Source: Clostridia bacterium (lineage in GTDB: Bacteria; Bacillota; Clostridia; UMGS1883; UMGS1540). From it: 64,000 nt of DNA. Position numbers and translations under genes: made by a program. Shown here one piece after another: positions 41,098 to 49,842 of the stretch. Under the pieces are notes generated by a model that was not told where the DNA came from, did not search any database, and saw nothing but the letters and a program-made list of their open reading frames with translations. The stretch is taken from positions 1 to 64,000 of the forward strand of contig JAFSYJ010000033.1 of the NCBI GenBank assembly GCA_017450025.1. The letters are read 5' to 3'. Each line of letters opens with the position of its first letter. The first letter of the stretch is position 1.

Positions 41098-42234
41098 TTA
41101 TCCCTCAAACAACTCTATGTATTTTGATTCATCCTCAATTACGCCGTACGCCTTTGCTCGCATTACTATTTTTTCAGCCCAGCAACGGTGCGGACCAATC
41201 TCATTCATCTTATTTCCGCTGCTGCTTTTTACCACGCCGCCGCTTGTATCAAGAATCTGTAAAGCGTCCTCATAGACCTCTTTTGTAACAGCAAGCATTC
41301 CGTTTACATACGGAATATGCGTCGGGTGAATAATTGTTTTGCCGATAAAGCCGTTTGCTCCGTCAAGTAATAACTCACGCAAAAGCCCGTCAACAGCGTC
41401 ATTGACCAATGTGTTTGTCTTGAAGAGCGACTTGTTTATAGAATTTGGAGTGTCCTCGAATTTCATATTTTTTTTGGCTCTGAAATACTCCCAAACAGGG
41501 CCGGAAACGCTGTAATCATTATGCCGCGTGAACACATTCAATACATCCTTCAGGCAATCTGAAACCGTCATAATATCATAAATAGTATAGTTAATTCCGC
41601 GCCGCATTCCGAACACCGAAGACCAGTCCGTGCCGCCGACTCTGATATTCAAAACAAGATTTTTGTGTCTGTCGAGAATCTCCTTCACACCCATAAGCTC
41701 AGGAATACGCGTTTCAAGATATGCCATTTCCTTGCTCTCAAGTATAGGCATACCGTAAATAACTTCACCGAACTTTTTATTCAGGTACTCCAGGTGTTCA
41801 TAGTAGGCTTCTCCAACCTCTACATTGAATTTGGGGAAATTAAACGCAGTAACCAAATGAATATGTTCAGGCTTAAGCATAGAAGAAAAATGCTTAAACT
41901 GCTCTATATTGCGAACGCGGAAAATAATCAGCGGGATTTCCTCATATTTTATTGTTCCTTTTTTCAGCTCAATGTTCAGCGCGTCAAGCAAATTAATAAC
42001 ATTTTGTTCCGCCTCCGGAACATCTTCTTCCTTGCAGGCATCTTCAAAGCACATAACCATTGATGTAAGACCGGGGTATTTTTTAGTCAAAATCGGCTGC
42101 AAAAAATCCTTTGTCCCGGGCATATACATTGTTGCGCCGAGGCAGTACCGCAACATTTCCCGGTCCGTATATTTATCAAAATTGATAGGCTCTAAAACAA
42201 ATTTGGAACTTGGTTGATAAATATGATGTCTCAT
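41098..42234 (-). CDS. HpcH/CitE-like C-C bond lyase
   Basis: A 378-residue TIM-barrel protein of the HpcH/HpaI-CitE superfamily. It resembles the branch (C-C_Bond_Lyase type) known from the biosynthetic module of tellurium-resistance-type gene clusters. Recognisable blocks are LGATMYMPGTKDFL, MVMCFEDACKEED (acidic metal ligands), VYGMPILESKEMAY-like GMPILESKEMAYLETR, NIRVGGTDWSSVFGMRRG and the C-terminal KTIIHPTHIPYVNGM typical of CitE. Such enzymes form or break bonds between pyruvate/acetyl-CoA-like donors and aldehydes or oxo acids. It is followed at once by an acyltransferase and preceded by a gene relic. The true substrate is unknown. Confidence 0.82.
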   Translation of the reverse strand: MRHHIYQPSSKFVLEPINFDKYTDREMLRYCLGATMYMPGTKDFLQPILTKKYPGLTSMVMCFEDACKEEDVPEAEQNVINLLDALNIELKKGTIKYEEIPLIIFRVRNIEQFKHFSSMLKPEHIHLVTAFNFPKFNVEVGEAYYEHLEYLNKKFGEVIYGMPILESKEMAYLETRIPELMGVKEILDRHKNLVLNIRVGGTDWSSVFGMRRGINYTIYDIMTVSDCLKDVLNVFTRHNDYSVSGPVWEYFRAKKNMKFEDTPNSINKSLFKTNTLVNDAVDGLLRELLLDGANGFIGKTIIHPTHIPYVNGMLAVTKEVYEDALQILDTSGGVVKSSSGNKMNEIGPHRCWAEKIVMRAKAYGVIEDESKYIELFEG

Positions 42235-42235
42235 A

Positions 42236-42355
42236 CTACTTCCTCAACTTTCTCATACATGATTTTCTGTCTTCGTCAATTATATCGATAAGCGAATAGG
42301 CTTCATTTTCTTTTTTTATAAGCTCATCAATTGATTCTGCAAAAACTGTAAAACC
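42236..42355 (-). pseudogene. 39-codon tail of a lost gene
   Basis: Upstream of the lyase an open tail reads GFTVFAESIDELIKKENEAY, then SLIDIIDEDRKSCM and a stop at 42236-42238, two bases before the lyase ATG, the normal spacing for an operon gene. There is no start codon with a ribosome site, and a stop lies in frame just upstream. It is probably the 3' remnant of a deleted gene; the family is unrecognised. Confidence 0.4.
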
Positions 42356-42394
42356 TCACTCATATAATCTCTATTCAGTTGGTTTTTGTGTAAC

Positions 42395-43636
42395 TCAAAG
42401 CTTATCATTTGCCAAACTCAGATCTCTTCTTATAATGCTTTTTCCGTTTTCATCGATAATATCAATTTTCTTCAATACCTGACCAACTTTTTGCTTTATT
42501 TCAAATTCATTATCCCCGCTGACAACTGTGACAAGCACCCTGCTACTGCCTGCGCTCGAAGCGTCAGTTTCGGAATGTTCACGCCTGTAAAAGGAAATAA
42601 TATCAACTAATCCGGATGATTGTAAATCCTCCCATCCCGTAATAGCGCCAATCATACCTGTTTCTGCATAGACCTGATTAACTGCATATATCCGTTTAAG
42701 CGGATGTAACTTTGAAAAATCAGGCGTCAGTCCGATGTAAGAATCTATTGCCGCACTAATAAAATCAAACCCCGCAGCAATTTTCATCGTCTGCGTACTG
42801 ATACCGCCACCGGTTCTCGGAGCAAATTCGATTACCGAAATATCATCTCCTTTGACAATACCCTGAAAGAAAAGCGGCGTATTGTCAAGTTCAAAAGCGT
42901 CTGCAATATTCTTTAACAGCTCACGGGCTTTTTCCTTTGCTTTTTCAGAAATTCTCGCAGGTGCAACCGATGCATAACATTTGATTACCTTGTCTGCCCC
43001 ATCATATGTACTGATTCGTTCTTGAATCATAATTACTGTCGGCTGATGATTAGAAATATATCCATATGCACTTATTTCAATGCCTTCAACATACTCCTCT
43101 GCAATAACCATTCCGTTTCTGCTGTATTGTTTAGCAGCATCAAAGGCAATGACAGCCTCTTCTGCGGTTTCTGCCTTCTTAACACCTTTTGCAGAATTGC
43201 TGTCTGCAGGTTTAATCATAATCGGATAACGCAAATCCTTTGTAATTAATTCATCTGACCGCTCCAGACTGAAATGTCTTGAAGTTTCTATCCCATGTTC
43301 AAGCATTATTGACTTCATACGGACCTTGTCAGTCACATTAAGAGCGGTATCATAACTGTAAGGATGTGGAAGACCTAACTTCTCCGCAACATAACAGCAC
43401 ACAACATTAGCCTGATCCACACTTGTACTTATTACCAAATCTGCGTTCTTATCCCGAGCTATTTGTAAAACAGCCTCTTTATCCAAAGTGCTTTCGCTTA
43501 TATGTTCATCCGCATACTCTTTTGCCGGCGGAGCAATAGAATAATCCACGAGCACAGTTCTATAACCCCTGTTTTTCAATTGACATATTAAATCTATGTG
43601 CGGAACTGTTCCGCCCAAAACAATTGCTGTTTTCAT
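42395..43636 (-). CDS. ATP-grasp carboxylate-amine ligase
   Basis: A 413-residue ATP-grasp ligase of the BacD/PurK-like group. The amino domain starts TAIVLGGTVPHIDLICQLK (Rossmann-like preATP-grasp). The ATP site includes YPIMIKPADSNSAKGV and MVIAEEYVEGIEIS, and the metal ligands lie in VIEFAPRTGGG. A C-terminal extension of about 100 residues is typical of L-amino-acid ligases. It should activate a carboxylate as acyl-phosphate and join it to an amine or amino acid. It lies between the C-C lyase and the MmgE/PrpD gene, so I infer it uses their product. AGAGGG precedes the ATG. Confidence 0.87.
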   Translation of the reverse strand: MKTAIVLGGTVPHIDLICQLKNRGYRTVLVDYSIAPPAKEYADEHISESTLDKEAVLQIARDKNADLVISTSVDQANVVCCYVAEKLGLPHPYSYDTALNVTDKVRMKSIMLEHGIETSRHFSLERSDELITKDLRYPIMIKPADSNSAKGVKKAETAEEAVIAFDAAKQYSRNGMVIAEEYVEGIEISAYGYISNHQPTVIMIQERISTYDGADKVIKCYASVAPARISEKAKEKARELLKNIADAFELDNTPLFFQGIVKGDDISVIEFAPRTGGGISTQTMKIAAGFDFISAAIDSYIGLTPDFSKLHPLKRIYAVNQVYAETGMIGAITGWEDLQSSGLVDIISFYRREHSETDASSAGSSRVLVTVVSGDNEFEIKQKVGQVLKKIDIIDENGKSIIRRDLSLANDKL

Positions 43637-43648
43637 ATTACATCCCTC

Positions 43649-44986
43649 TTATATAATATGGAGAAGCTCATAGAAAGAAGTCTCCAAATTAGATATATAT
43701 TCTATAACTTGTTCGCAATAAGCTACACTTTTTCCTGAATGTGTTGCCATTTGCTTAAATTTGTCTTTCAGTTCCTCAGCGCTAATGGGATTTTCAGGCT
43801 CACCCTTTGGATAAATGACCTTTTTACTAATCTGTTCACCGTCTTTTAAATGTATTACTACTTCGGCAATCCTTTGTGCCGGAACAAGTTTTGAGAATTC
43901 TGCATTCTCTATCACCCGCACTTTTTTGGCAAGGTTAAGAATGTCCTTATTTGCAACAGCTCCCTCAGACATTGCGTCTATTCCACCGGTATGTAAACAA
44001 ATGGCCGCCGCAACACTGTAAGGAATACTCATCTTTGCCGAACTGATCCCGCGAATATCGGTATGATCGTGACCGAACACTGCAAGACCGTATGTAACCA
44101 CATCAATTTGCGCTATTTGATCCGGGTTGACCTGCCTTCCGAGTGAAATTGCAGCTTCAACTGCGGAATGACAATGCCTGCATGAAGCATACGGCTTTTT
44201 GTATATGTCCAAAATAGCATATTCCTTTTTTTGTCTGTCAAACCAACAGCTATCAAAAGAATCCGTCATCACACCCAAGAAGCCTCTCTTCCCGCCAACC
44301 GGATTTATCGGTCCCGAAAATCCACATTGCCCGATTCTTGCCGCAGTTATCGCAGTTTGAGCAGCTTTTCCGGCATTAAAAGGCTTTAATTGAGAAACAT
44401 CATCAATCATTTCAAGTAATCCTGACGCACCGGCAACTGCAGCGGCAATAGTATTTTCAAGCGCTTGTTCGTTATATTTCAAAGAAACCGCAACAGCAGC
44501 GGCAGCTCCGATACACCCGCAAGTTCCTGTTGCATGAAATCCTTTCTTTTTATGTCCCGGCTGAATAGCAGAAGCCAGTCTTACGGTAATTTCATATCCT
44601 GTTAACGCACCGTAAAGGAAATCTTCAAAAGTAATCTTGTATAGGTCAGCAACAGCAAGGAGAGCAGAAAAAACCGGCGCTCCTATGTGTACCATCCCAA
44701 ATCTGCTACCGTCATCAAGCTCAAAATAGTGGGCGGCAATACCGTTCAGCATAGCTGCATCCTCAGCCGTACCGCATTTATCTATTCCAATAATTGCGGC
44801 TTCTTCAGATTCGAGAGGCTTTGTATTCAAATACAGAGTAATTTTTTCCTTCAAATCGGCAGAACCCGCAAGAGTAACGCCAAGATAATCCAGCAGGCAG
44901 CTTTTTATTGTCGAAATAATTTCTGAAGGTATTTTTTCGTTTCTGAGCTCCTTGATCATTTCAACAATCATTTTTGTTTCCGTCAT
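43649..44986 (-). CDS. MmgE/PrpD family protein
   Basis: A 445-residue member of the MmgE/PrpD fold, which includes 2-methylcitrate dehydratase, cis-aconitate decarboxylase and iminodisuccinate epimerase. The fold's central blocks are present: LLDYLGVTLAGS, LNGIAAHYFELDDG, GFHATGTCGCIGAAAA, LKPFNAGKAAQTA and YKPYASCRHCHSAVEAA-like KKPYASCRHCHSA. Conserved Asp, His and Lys residues expected in the active site are visible. Reactions in the family remove water or CO2 from tricarboxylic or hydroxy acids, or epimerise. Within a polysaccharide locus it is unexpected and suggests an acid precursor pathway. GAGGGAG precedes the ATG. Confidence 0.88.
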   Translation of the reverse strand: MTETKMIVEMIKELRNEKIPSEIISTIKSCLLDYLGVTLAGSADLKEKITLYLNTKPLESEEAAIIGIDKCGTAEDAAMLNGIAAHYFELDDGSRFGMVHIGAPVFSALLAVADLYKITFEDFLYGALTGYEITVRLASAIQPGHKKKGFHATGTCGCIGAAAAVAVSLKYNEQALENTIAAAVAGASGLLEMIDDVSQLKPFNAGKAAQTAITAARIGQCGFSGPINPVGGKRGFLGVMTDSFDSCWFDRQKKEYAILDIYKKPYASCRHCHSAVEAAISLGRQVNPDQIAQIDVVTYGLAVFGHDHTDIRGISSAKMSIPYSVAAAICLHTGGIDAMSEGAVANKDILNLAKKVRVIENAEFSKLVPAQRIAEVVIHLKDGEQISKKVIYPKGEPENPISAEELKDKFKQMATHSGKSVAYCEQVIEYISNLETSFYELLHII

Positions 44987-45103
44987 ATTAGCACTCCCTC
45001 ATTAACTTTCTATTCATTGTTAAATTCACTTTCTATTATCTGTAACTCGACGCATATTTCGACAGCTTCTTTAGCGTTATATTTGACATACAATTTCACT
45101 TAC

Positions 45104-46072
45104 TTAAAGGTATCTATAAGGCTCGATCTCTTCTAATTGTCCTTGGTCAAATAATTTTATATTTCTAAAGGCGTCATGCATCATTGCATTAAAGGAATCA
45201 GCCGTCACTCCGGCAATATGCGGAGTAAGAATTACATTTTCGTCATACTTAAGAGGATAATCATCAGGTATAGGCTCTTTAGCGTGCACATCCAAGCCTG
45301 CGTATGCAAGCTTCCCGCTTTTTAAAGCGTTTGAAACTGCAACAGGATCAACAATTTCTCCCCTTGCTGTGTTTACAAGAATTGCACCGTCCTTCATCAT
45401 TGCAAGCGACTCGTCATTTATAAGATTTCTTGTACGCTGGTTCAAAGAACAATGGATAGTTACAATATCCGAATTTGCGAGCAGCTCATCAAGGCAGACA
45501 AACTTCATATTGTTTTCCGACTCAAACTCACGCTCCACTTGCGTAAGGTTATTGTATAAAATATTTACATGAAACGGCTTTAGCAATCCCACAAGAACCG
45601 TTGCAATATTTCCCATGCCGATTATGCCGACAGTTCTGCCTCTTAATTCTCCCGTCAAAACGCCTTGATCCTGTTTCTTCCAGATACCGTTTTTTGTGTT
45701 ACTGTTAACTATCGGTAGCCTTCTGAGGCAAGCAAGCAAAAGAAGTAAAGCGTGTTCCGCCACACTCTCGGAATTTACACCCCTGTTTACATAAAGAGGT
45801 ATTCCCTTTTCTTTAATAGCTTCCAAATCCAAAGCGTCAAGCCCTACCCCTGACCTTTGTATCATTTTCAAATTATCTGCCCTGTCCAGAACATCTTTAT
45901 TTAATTTAAGACGCCCTCCGGCCAAAATATAGTCTGCATTGCCAACTTGTCTTTCCAAAGCTTGTTGACTTGATTCTTCGAGAAACATCAACTCAAATCC
46001 GTCAGGAACATACTTTTTTATTAACCTGATCACAGTCTGTGAATAGGAATTTAATACCAATATTGTCTTCAT
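45104..46072 (-). CDS. D-2-hydroxyacid dehydrogenase
   Basis: A 322-residue NAD-dependent enzyme that reduces 2-oxo acids to D-2-hydroxy acids (or the reverse). The NAD loop is GIIGMGNIATVLV. The catalytic triad is readable: Arg in NTARGEIVD, Glu in DVHAKEPIP and His in LTPHIAGVT. The amino-terminal substrate domain is of PGDH/SerA-like length without the regulatory ACT domain. AGGAGAT precedes the ATG. It is next to the MmgE/PrpD gene (117-base gap), so a shared pathway for an unusual hydroxy acid is plausible. The substrate cannot be read from sequence. Confidence 0.9.
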   Translation of the reverse strand: MKTILVLNSYSQTVIRLIKKYVPDGFELMFLEESSQQALERQVGNADYILAGGRLKLNKDVLDRADNLKMIQRSGVGLDALDLEAIKEKGIPLYVNRGVNSESVAEHALLLLLACLRRLPIVNSNTKNGIWKKQDQGVLTGELRGRTVGIIGMGNIATVLVGLLKPFHVNILYNNLTQVEREFESENNMKFVCLDELLANSDIVTIHCSLNQRTRNLINDESLAMMKDGAILVNTARGEIVDPVAVSNALKSGKLAYAGLDVHAKEPIPDDYPLKYDENVILTPHIAGVTADSFNAMMHDAFRNIKLFDQGQLEEIEPYRYL

Positions 46073-46150
46073 ACTATCTCCTTATCAATCAATACTTGTC
46101 GTTTCAGCGTGTCATAGACTGTTTTCACAGCACACTTAACTTAAACAGCT

Positions 46151-47614
46151 TTAATCTTTTTGCTTTCTCTTGCCCACATACCCTTTTAAGAGCGCAAGCA
46201 CATATTCAAAGCTGTCAATATGCAAAATCTTAGACAATGCTATAAAAATCACAGCTCCGAGAGGCACTTGAATTAGCAAAGTCACGAAATCCGAAAGCCC
46301 CAAAAATTGTATCGGATAAATCATAACTCCCATTACGCAAGCCAAAAGAATTCCGGGCAAAATATCCTTGAGCTGCTCGATATATCCGTAATTCATCAGC
46401 TTTTTGTTGGGTGATGCATTTATGATCTGACTTGCTATACTGCTCACTATACTGCCCCATGCAATCGCCTTTACGCTGATAAACATTGTGGCGGCAACAA
46501 TCGCCAGCCCCACAATTTTTTTTGTTACTTCAAGCCGCAAAAACAAATCGCTGCGCCCCATCGCTTTAATGGCGTTAAGATTTGCTGTATGAACAGGGTA
46601 AAACATACATGTAACACATATAATCCGCATAAAGAATACCGATGGCATCCATTTTTCCGTAAGAACAAGCCTTACAAGCGGCTCTCCGATAAACGCAAGT
46701 CCCAAAAGAAGCGGAGCCATAAGATAAGTGCTTGTCTTTATAGAACGCCTTGTCATAGCCTTGACAGCTTCCGGATTGTCCTGATGCTTTGACATTGCAG
46801 GCAAAAGCACACTGTCAATAGACGCGTTTATGTTTTCAACGATAAGGCTTGGCCAGCTTTTTCCTTTATTGTACTGCGCCAAATCAGCTGCCGAATACAC
46901 CTTCCCTATTATAAGTGTTCTTAAGCTTTTATATGCTCTGTCGAGCAAACTTGAGACGAGCAGCTTCCAACCGAAAGAAAACAAGCCTTTAATTCTTTGC
47001 AGCGAAAACATCAGCTTCGGTCTCCACTTAACCATAAACCAAAGGATAACCGTATCAATCACATTATTGCTTAAAGACTGCGTAACAAGCGCCCATACGC
47101 CGTAACCCTTGTAAGCCATCCAAATACCCACAAAAGCAGAAAAAATTGTTCCGCCGAGCGTTGCAAAAAAGAACTTTTTAAACAGCATATGTCTTGAAAC
47201 ATACGATTGCTGAATTCCCTTTACACCGGATACAATAAGCGTAAGACTCATAACACGCACGACAGGTGTAAGATCGGGCATTGCGTAAAAGTTTGCAATA
47301 TGCGGCGCTGCAAAAAACATTATTATGTAAAGCAAAGTACACATGGCGAGATTGAAGTAAAACAAGCTCGAAAAGTCCAAATCGTCAGCATCCTTTTTTT
47401 GTATAAGAGCTACTCCCATACCGCTGTTTATAAAAACATTAAGTATTGAAATAAAAACAGCAACAAGCGCCACTATACCGTAAACAGACGGCTCAAGAAG
47501 TCTTGCTAAAACTATTGAAACAATAAAGCTGACGCCTTGTGAGCCGCACTGCTCCAAAAAGCGCCATATAAACCCAGAAAAGGTTTTTTTTGAAAGATTT
47601 TCAGATTTTCCCAA
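46151..47614 (-). CDS. Polysaccharide flippase, Wzx/MOP type
   Basis: About 487 residues with 12-14 predicted membrane helices, a lipopolysaccharide/teichuronic-type exporter (WzxC/TuaB-like) that flips lipid-linked oligosaccharide across the membrane. The amino motif TFSGFIWRFLEQCGSQGVSF and ARLLEPSVYGIVALVAVF are typical. I place the start at TTG (47614): GAGGTG lies six bases upstream and the protein then begins right before the first helix. A longer frame to 47710 would overlap the upstream gene. It works with the polymerase at 54814 and the initiating transferase at 60729. Confidence 0.9.
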   Translation of the reverse strand: MGKSENLSKKTFSGFIWRFLEQCGSQGVSFIVSIVLARLLEPSVYGIVALVAVFISILNVFINSGMGVALIQKKDADDLDFSSLFYFNLAMCTLLYIIMFFAAPHIANFYAMPDLTPVVRVMSLTLIVSGVKGIQQSYVSRHMLFKKFFFATLGGTIFSAFVGIWMAYKGYGVWALVTQSLSNNVIDTVILWFMVKWRPKLMFSLQRIKGLFSFGWKLLVSSLLDRAYKSLRTLIIGKVYSAADLAQYNKGKSWPSLIVENINASIDSVLLPAMSKHQDNPEAVKAMTRRSIKTSTYLMAPLLLGLAFIGEPLVRLVLTEKWMPSVFFMRIICVTCMFYPVHTANLNAIKAMGRSDLFLRLEVTKKIVGLAIVAATMFISVKAIAWGSIVSSIASQIINASPNKKLMNYGYIEQLKDILPGILLACVMGVMIYPIQFLGLSDFVTLLIQVPLGAVIFIALSKILHIDSFEYVLALLKGYVGKRKQKD

Positions 47615-47678
47615 TTTTTGCACCTCTGTATTATGCTTATGACAATTTACATCAATAATCTTATATAGACAATGTCTG

Positions 47679-48794
47679 CTATTTTCTTTCAGGCAGGCTG
47701 TCATAGACATTCTGCCATTTTTTTACGCCTACTTCCAAATGTGTTCTTTCGTAAATATATTTACTGAATTTTTCCTCGTTATAATCGTCTTGCGGTTTGC
47801 AAAATTTATTAAAATCAGACTTTGCAATATCGTTATAATCGCAAATTGACACTCCGTTATCGTGAAAATAACCAAACATCGGATTATCAGTCTGCATATA
47901 TATTTTCGTTTTTTGCCATATAAGGCTGTTAATATTTCCTAATCCTATTTGTCTCTTTGTATTAAATATTGCTATATCTATTTTATCTAACAATTCAAAA
48001 TATGCTTTTCTTTCCATCATTTGACGAAGCGCCAAAGTTTTTTCTTTCCCGAATAATGAAACGGCGTATTCTTCAACCTTATCCGCATATTCTTTGTCAC
48101 TACCGTAACTTAGCGGCATAAAAATAACAATATTTTCATCTTTGAATTTTTCTAAATCACTCAGCGTCTTAATATGATTATGTTCCTTTTTTGCATTGTT
48201 GCCTACTTGAATATAAACAGGAGAACCACTATCATGCACAGCCAGCTTTGGCTTATCATAGATATTATTATAATATTGAGGTATTATCGTTCCGCCATTG
48301 TAAGGCGCATAAAAAACTTTTGCCTTTGAATTTGGGAATTTCTTTTTGTATATATCCACATCGGGCGGAAAAATAGCCACTACCGTATTGACGGATTTTC
48401 TCACCCTGTTTCTTAAGGCTTCCGTAACTTTGGAATTTCTTTTGGTGTATAAATCTCCTCCCCACTCAATCCATACAAATTTTTTTCTGAAAATTGATTT
48501 GGGAAGTAAACAAGCATATCTGCCGAAATCTTCTAAGCAGCCCAGCGAGTGCAAAACAATATAATCATACTCGCGTATATATTTTATCAGCGTTCTTATT
48601 TTGTCAAAACGGCTTCCGTCCGATAAAAATTCTGTCTGCGCTATATTGCATTGCGGAGAAATCAGCTTTCCTTTGTTTTTTGATGAAGTTATGTAGCAAA
48701 TTTCATGCTGACCGTCATTAAAAAATTTATCATAATATTTCACAACACCTTTTGTAAAATTGGTATTTCTCATTAAATGCAGTATTCTTTTCAT
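47679..48794 (-). CDS. WecF-like 4-amino-4,6-dideoxyhexose transferase
   Basis: A 371-residue glycosyltransferase of the GT56 type (TDP-Fuc4NAc:lipid II transferase, WecF). Family-like blocks are MRNTNFTKGVVKYYDKFF, VWIEWGGDLY, VYIQVGNNAKKEHNHI and FNTKRQIGLGNINSLI. It would add a 4-acetamido-4,6-dideoxyhexose from dTDP to a lipid-linked intermediate. This fits the RmlA, RmlB and aminotransferase genes at the end of the locus. The gene and the next two upstream are clearly more AT-rich than the rest of the locus, suggesting separate acquisition. AAGGAGAG precedes the ATG. Confidence 0.85.
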   Translation of the reverse strand: MKRILHLMRNTNFTKGVVKYYDKFFNDGQHEICYITSSKNKGKLISPQCNIAQTEFLSDGSRFDKIRTLIKYIREYDYIVLHSLGCLEDFGRYACLLPKSIFRKKFVWIEWGGDLYTKRNSKVTEALRNRVRKSVNTVVAIFPPDVDIYKKKFPNSKAKVFYAPYNGGTIIPQYYNNIYDKPKLAVHDSGSPVYIQVGNNAKKEHNHIKTLSDLEKFKDENIVIFMPLSYGSDKEYADKVEEYAVSLFGKEKTLALRQMMERKAYFELLDKIDIAIFNTKRQIGLGNINSLIWQKTKIYMQTDNPMFGYFHDNGVSICDYNDIAKSDFNKFCKPQDDYNEEKFSKYIYERTHLEVGVKKWQNVYDSLPERK

Positions 48795-48872
48795 AAACTC
48801 TCCTTGGAATTGTCATTTTGAAATATGAACAACACTTCACATAACAATTAATTTTGCTTATTTTTCATTATG

Positions 48873-49598
48873 TTAAATATTATTCTGATTATTGTTTTTA
48901 TATAGATTCGTTGCAAAATCAAGGTCTGATTCGGTCGTGATTTTAAAATCTCCGGCACGCGCCACTATTGTTTTCACCTTATGTCCTAACATAACCATCA
49001 ACTGAGAAGTGCATGTAACTTTTCTTAACAGTTGTTTATCAGCTTTTATACACTCATTATACAATAACTCAAGATTAAAACCAGACGGAGTGTGTATCTC
49101 AAATAAAGATGTTCTATCCAATGATTCTTCTAAAAAAGTGCCGTCTTTTGAAAGGAGAACCGTATATGTAACCGGCTTGACAACTGTGGAAAGCTTATTG
49201 ATCAGTGTTTGTTCTATACAATCATAAACCGTTTCATCTGGTGTTAAAGGTCTAACAGAATCATGATAGATAATAATATCATCTGAATGTATCCCCTTAT
49301 GTAAAACAATATGATACATGATATTCAAAAAAGAATCAATTCTTTCTTGACCCCCATCAAGAATAACAATACGTTTTAAATCATCTTCCAAAAAAAATTT
49401 TTTAAACAAATCCTTTGTATATTCCATCCATTCTTTATTAACTGCAACATAAATTTCGTTAATCCTTTTATTCTTTAAAATAGGTCTCATTGTCAAAATA
49501 ATTATGGGTATTCCATCAATAGTTATAAATTGCTTTGGTATTGTCGAACTTTTAAAGCGTCTACCCGTGCCTCCTGCTAAAACTGCTCCGTATATCAC
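48873..49598 (-). CDS. IspD/TarI-family cytidylyltransferase, copy 1
   Basis: About 241 residues of the CTP-dependent IspD/TarI group, which makes CDP-methylerythritol, CDP-ribitol or similar CDP-alditols. The CTP loop is YGAVLAGGTGRRFKSS with the following PKQF; the substrate-side block is IYHDSVRPLTPDETVYDC. The start is GTG (49598), seven bases after AAAGGGG. A second homologue lies at 53253 and a CDP-glycerol-transferase-like gene lies just upstream, so a role in phospho-alditol decoration is more likely than isoprenoid synthesis. It is in the AT-rich islet. Confidence 0.85.
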   Translation of the reverse strand: MIYGAVLAGGTGRRFKSSTIPKQFITIDGIPIIILTMRPILKNKRINEIYVAVNKEWMEYTKDLFKKFFLEDDLKRIVILDGGQERIDSFLNIMYHIVLHKGIHSDDIIIYHDSVRPLTPDETVYDCIEQTLINKLSTVVKPVTYTVLLSKDGTFLEESLDRTSLFEIHTPSGFNLELLYNECIKADKQLLRKVTCTSQLMVMLGHKVKTIVARAGDFKITTESDLDFATNLYKNNNQNNI

Positions 49599-49842
49599 AA
49601 AAAAACCCCTTTCTGTCCATTCAAACACATTTCCAATCCGTTGTCAATAATAGCACTATTTAAAAGATTACTATGCGTTATCTTTTTTAGCCCTTAGTTG
49701 ACATATCATAACTTAATAATATATTCGATTTTTATTTCTAACAAACAATAATTCCATTTTCTGAGAACGCTGCTCCATTATTCATCTTTCCCTTGCAAAA
49801 CAACTTTGTTGTGATTTCTTATAACTGTATAGGATTTTTTGT
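49599..49842. other. AT-rich spacer inside the polysaccharide locus
   Basis: About 245 bases with no supported gene. TTGACA followed after 17 bases by TTGAAT on the minus strand (near 49650-49622) could be an internal promoter for the cytidylyltransferase gene. Confidence 0.4.
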
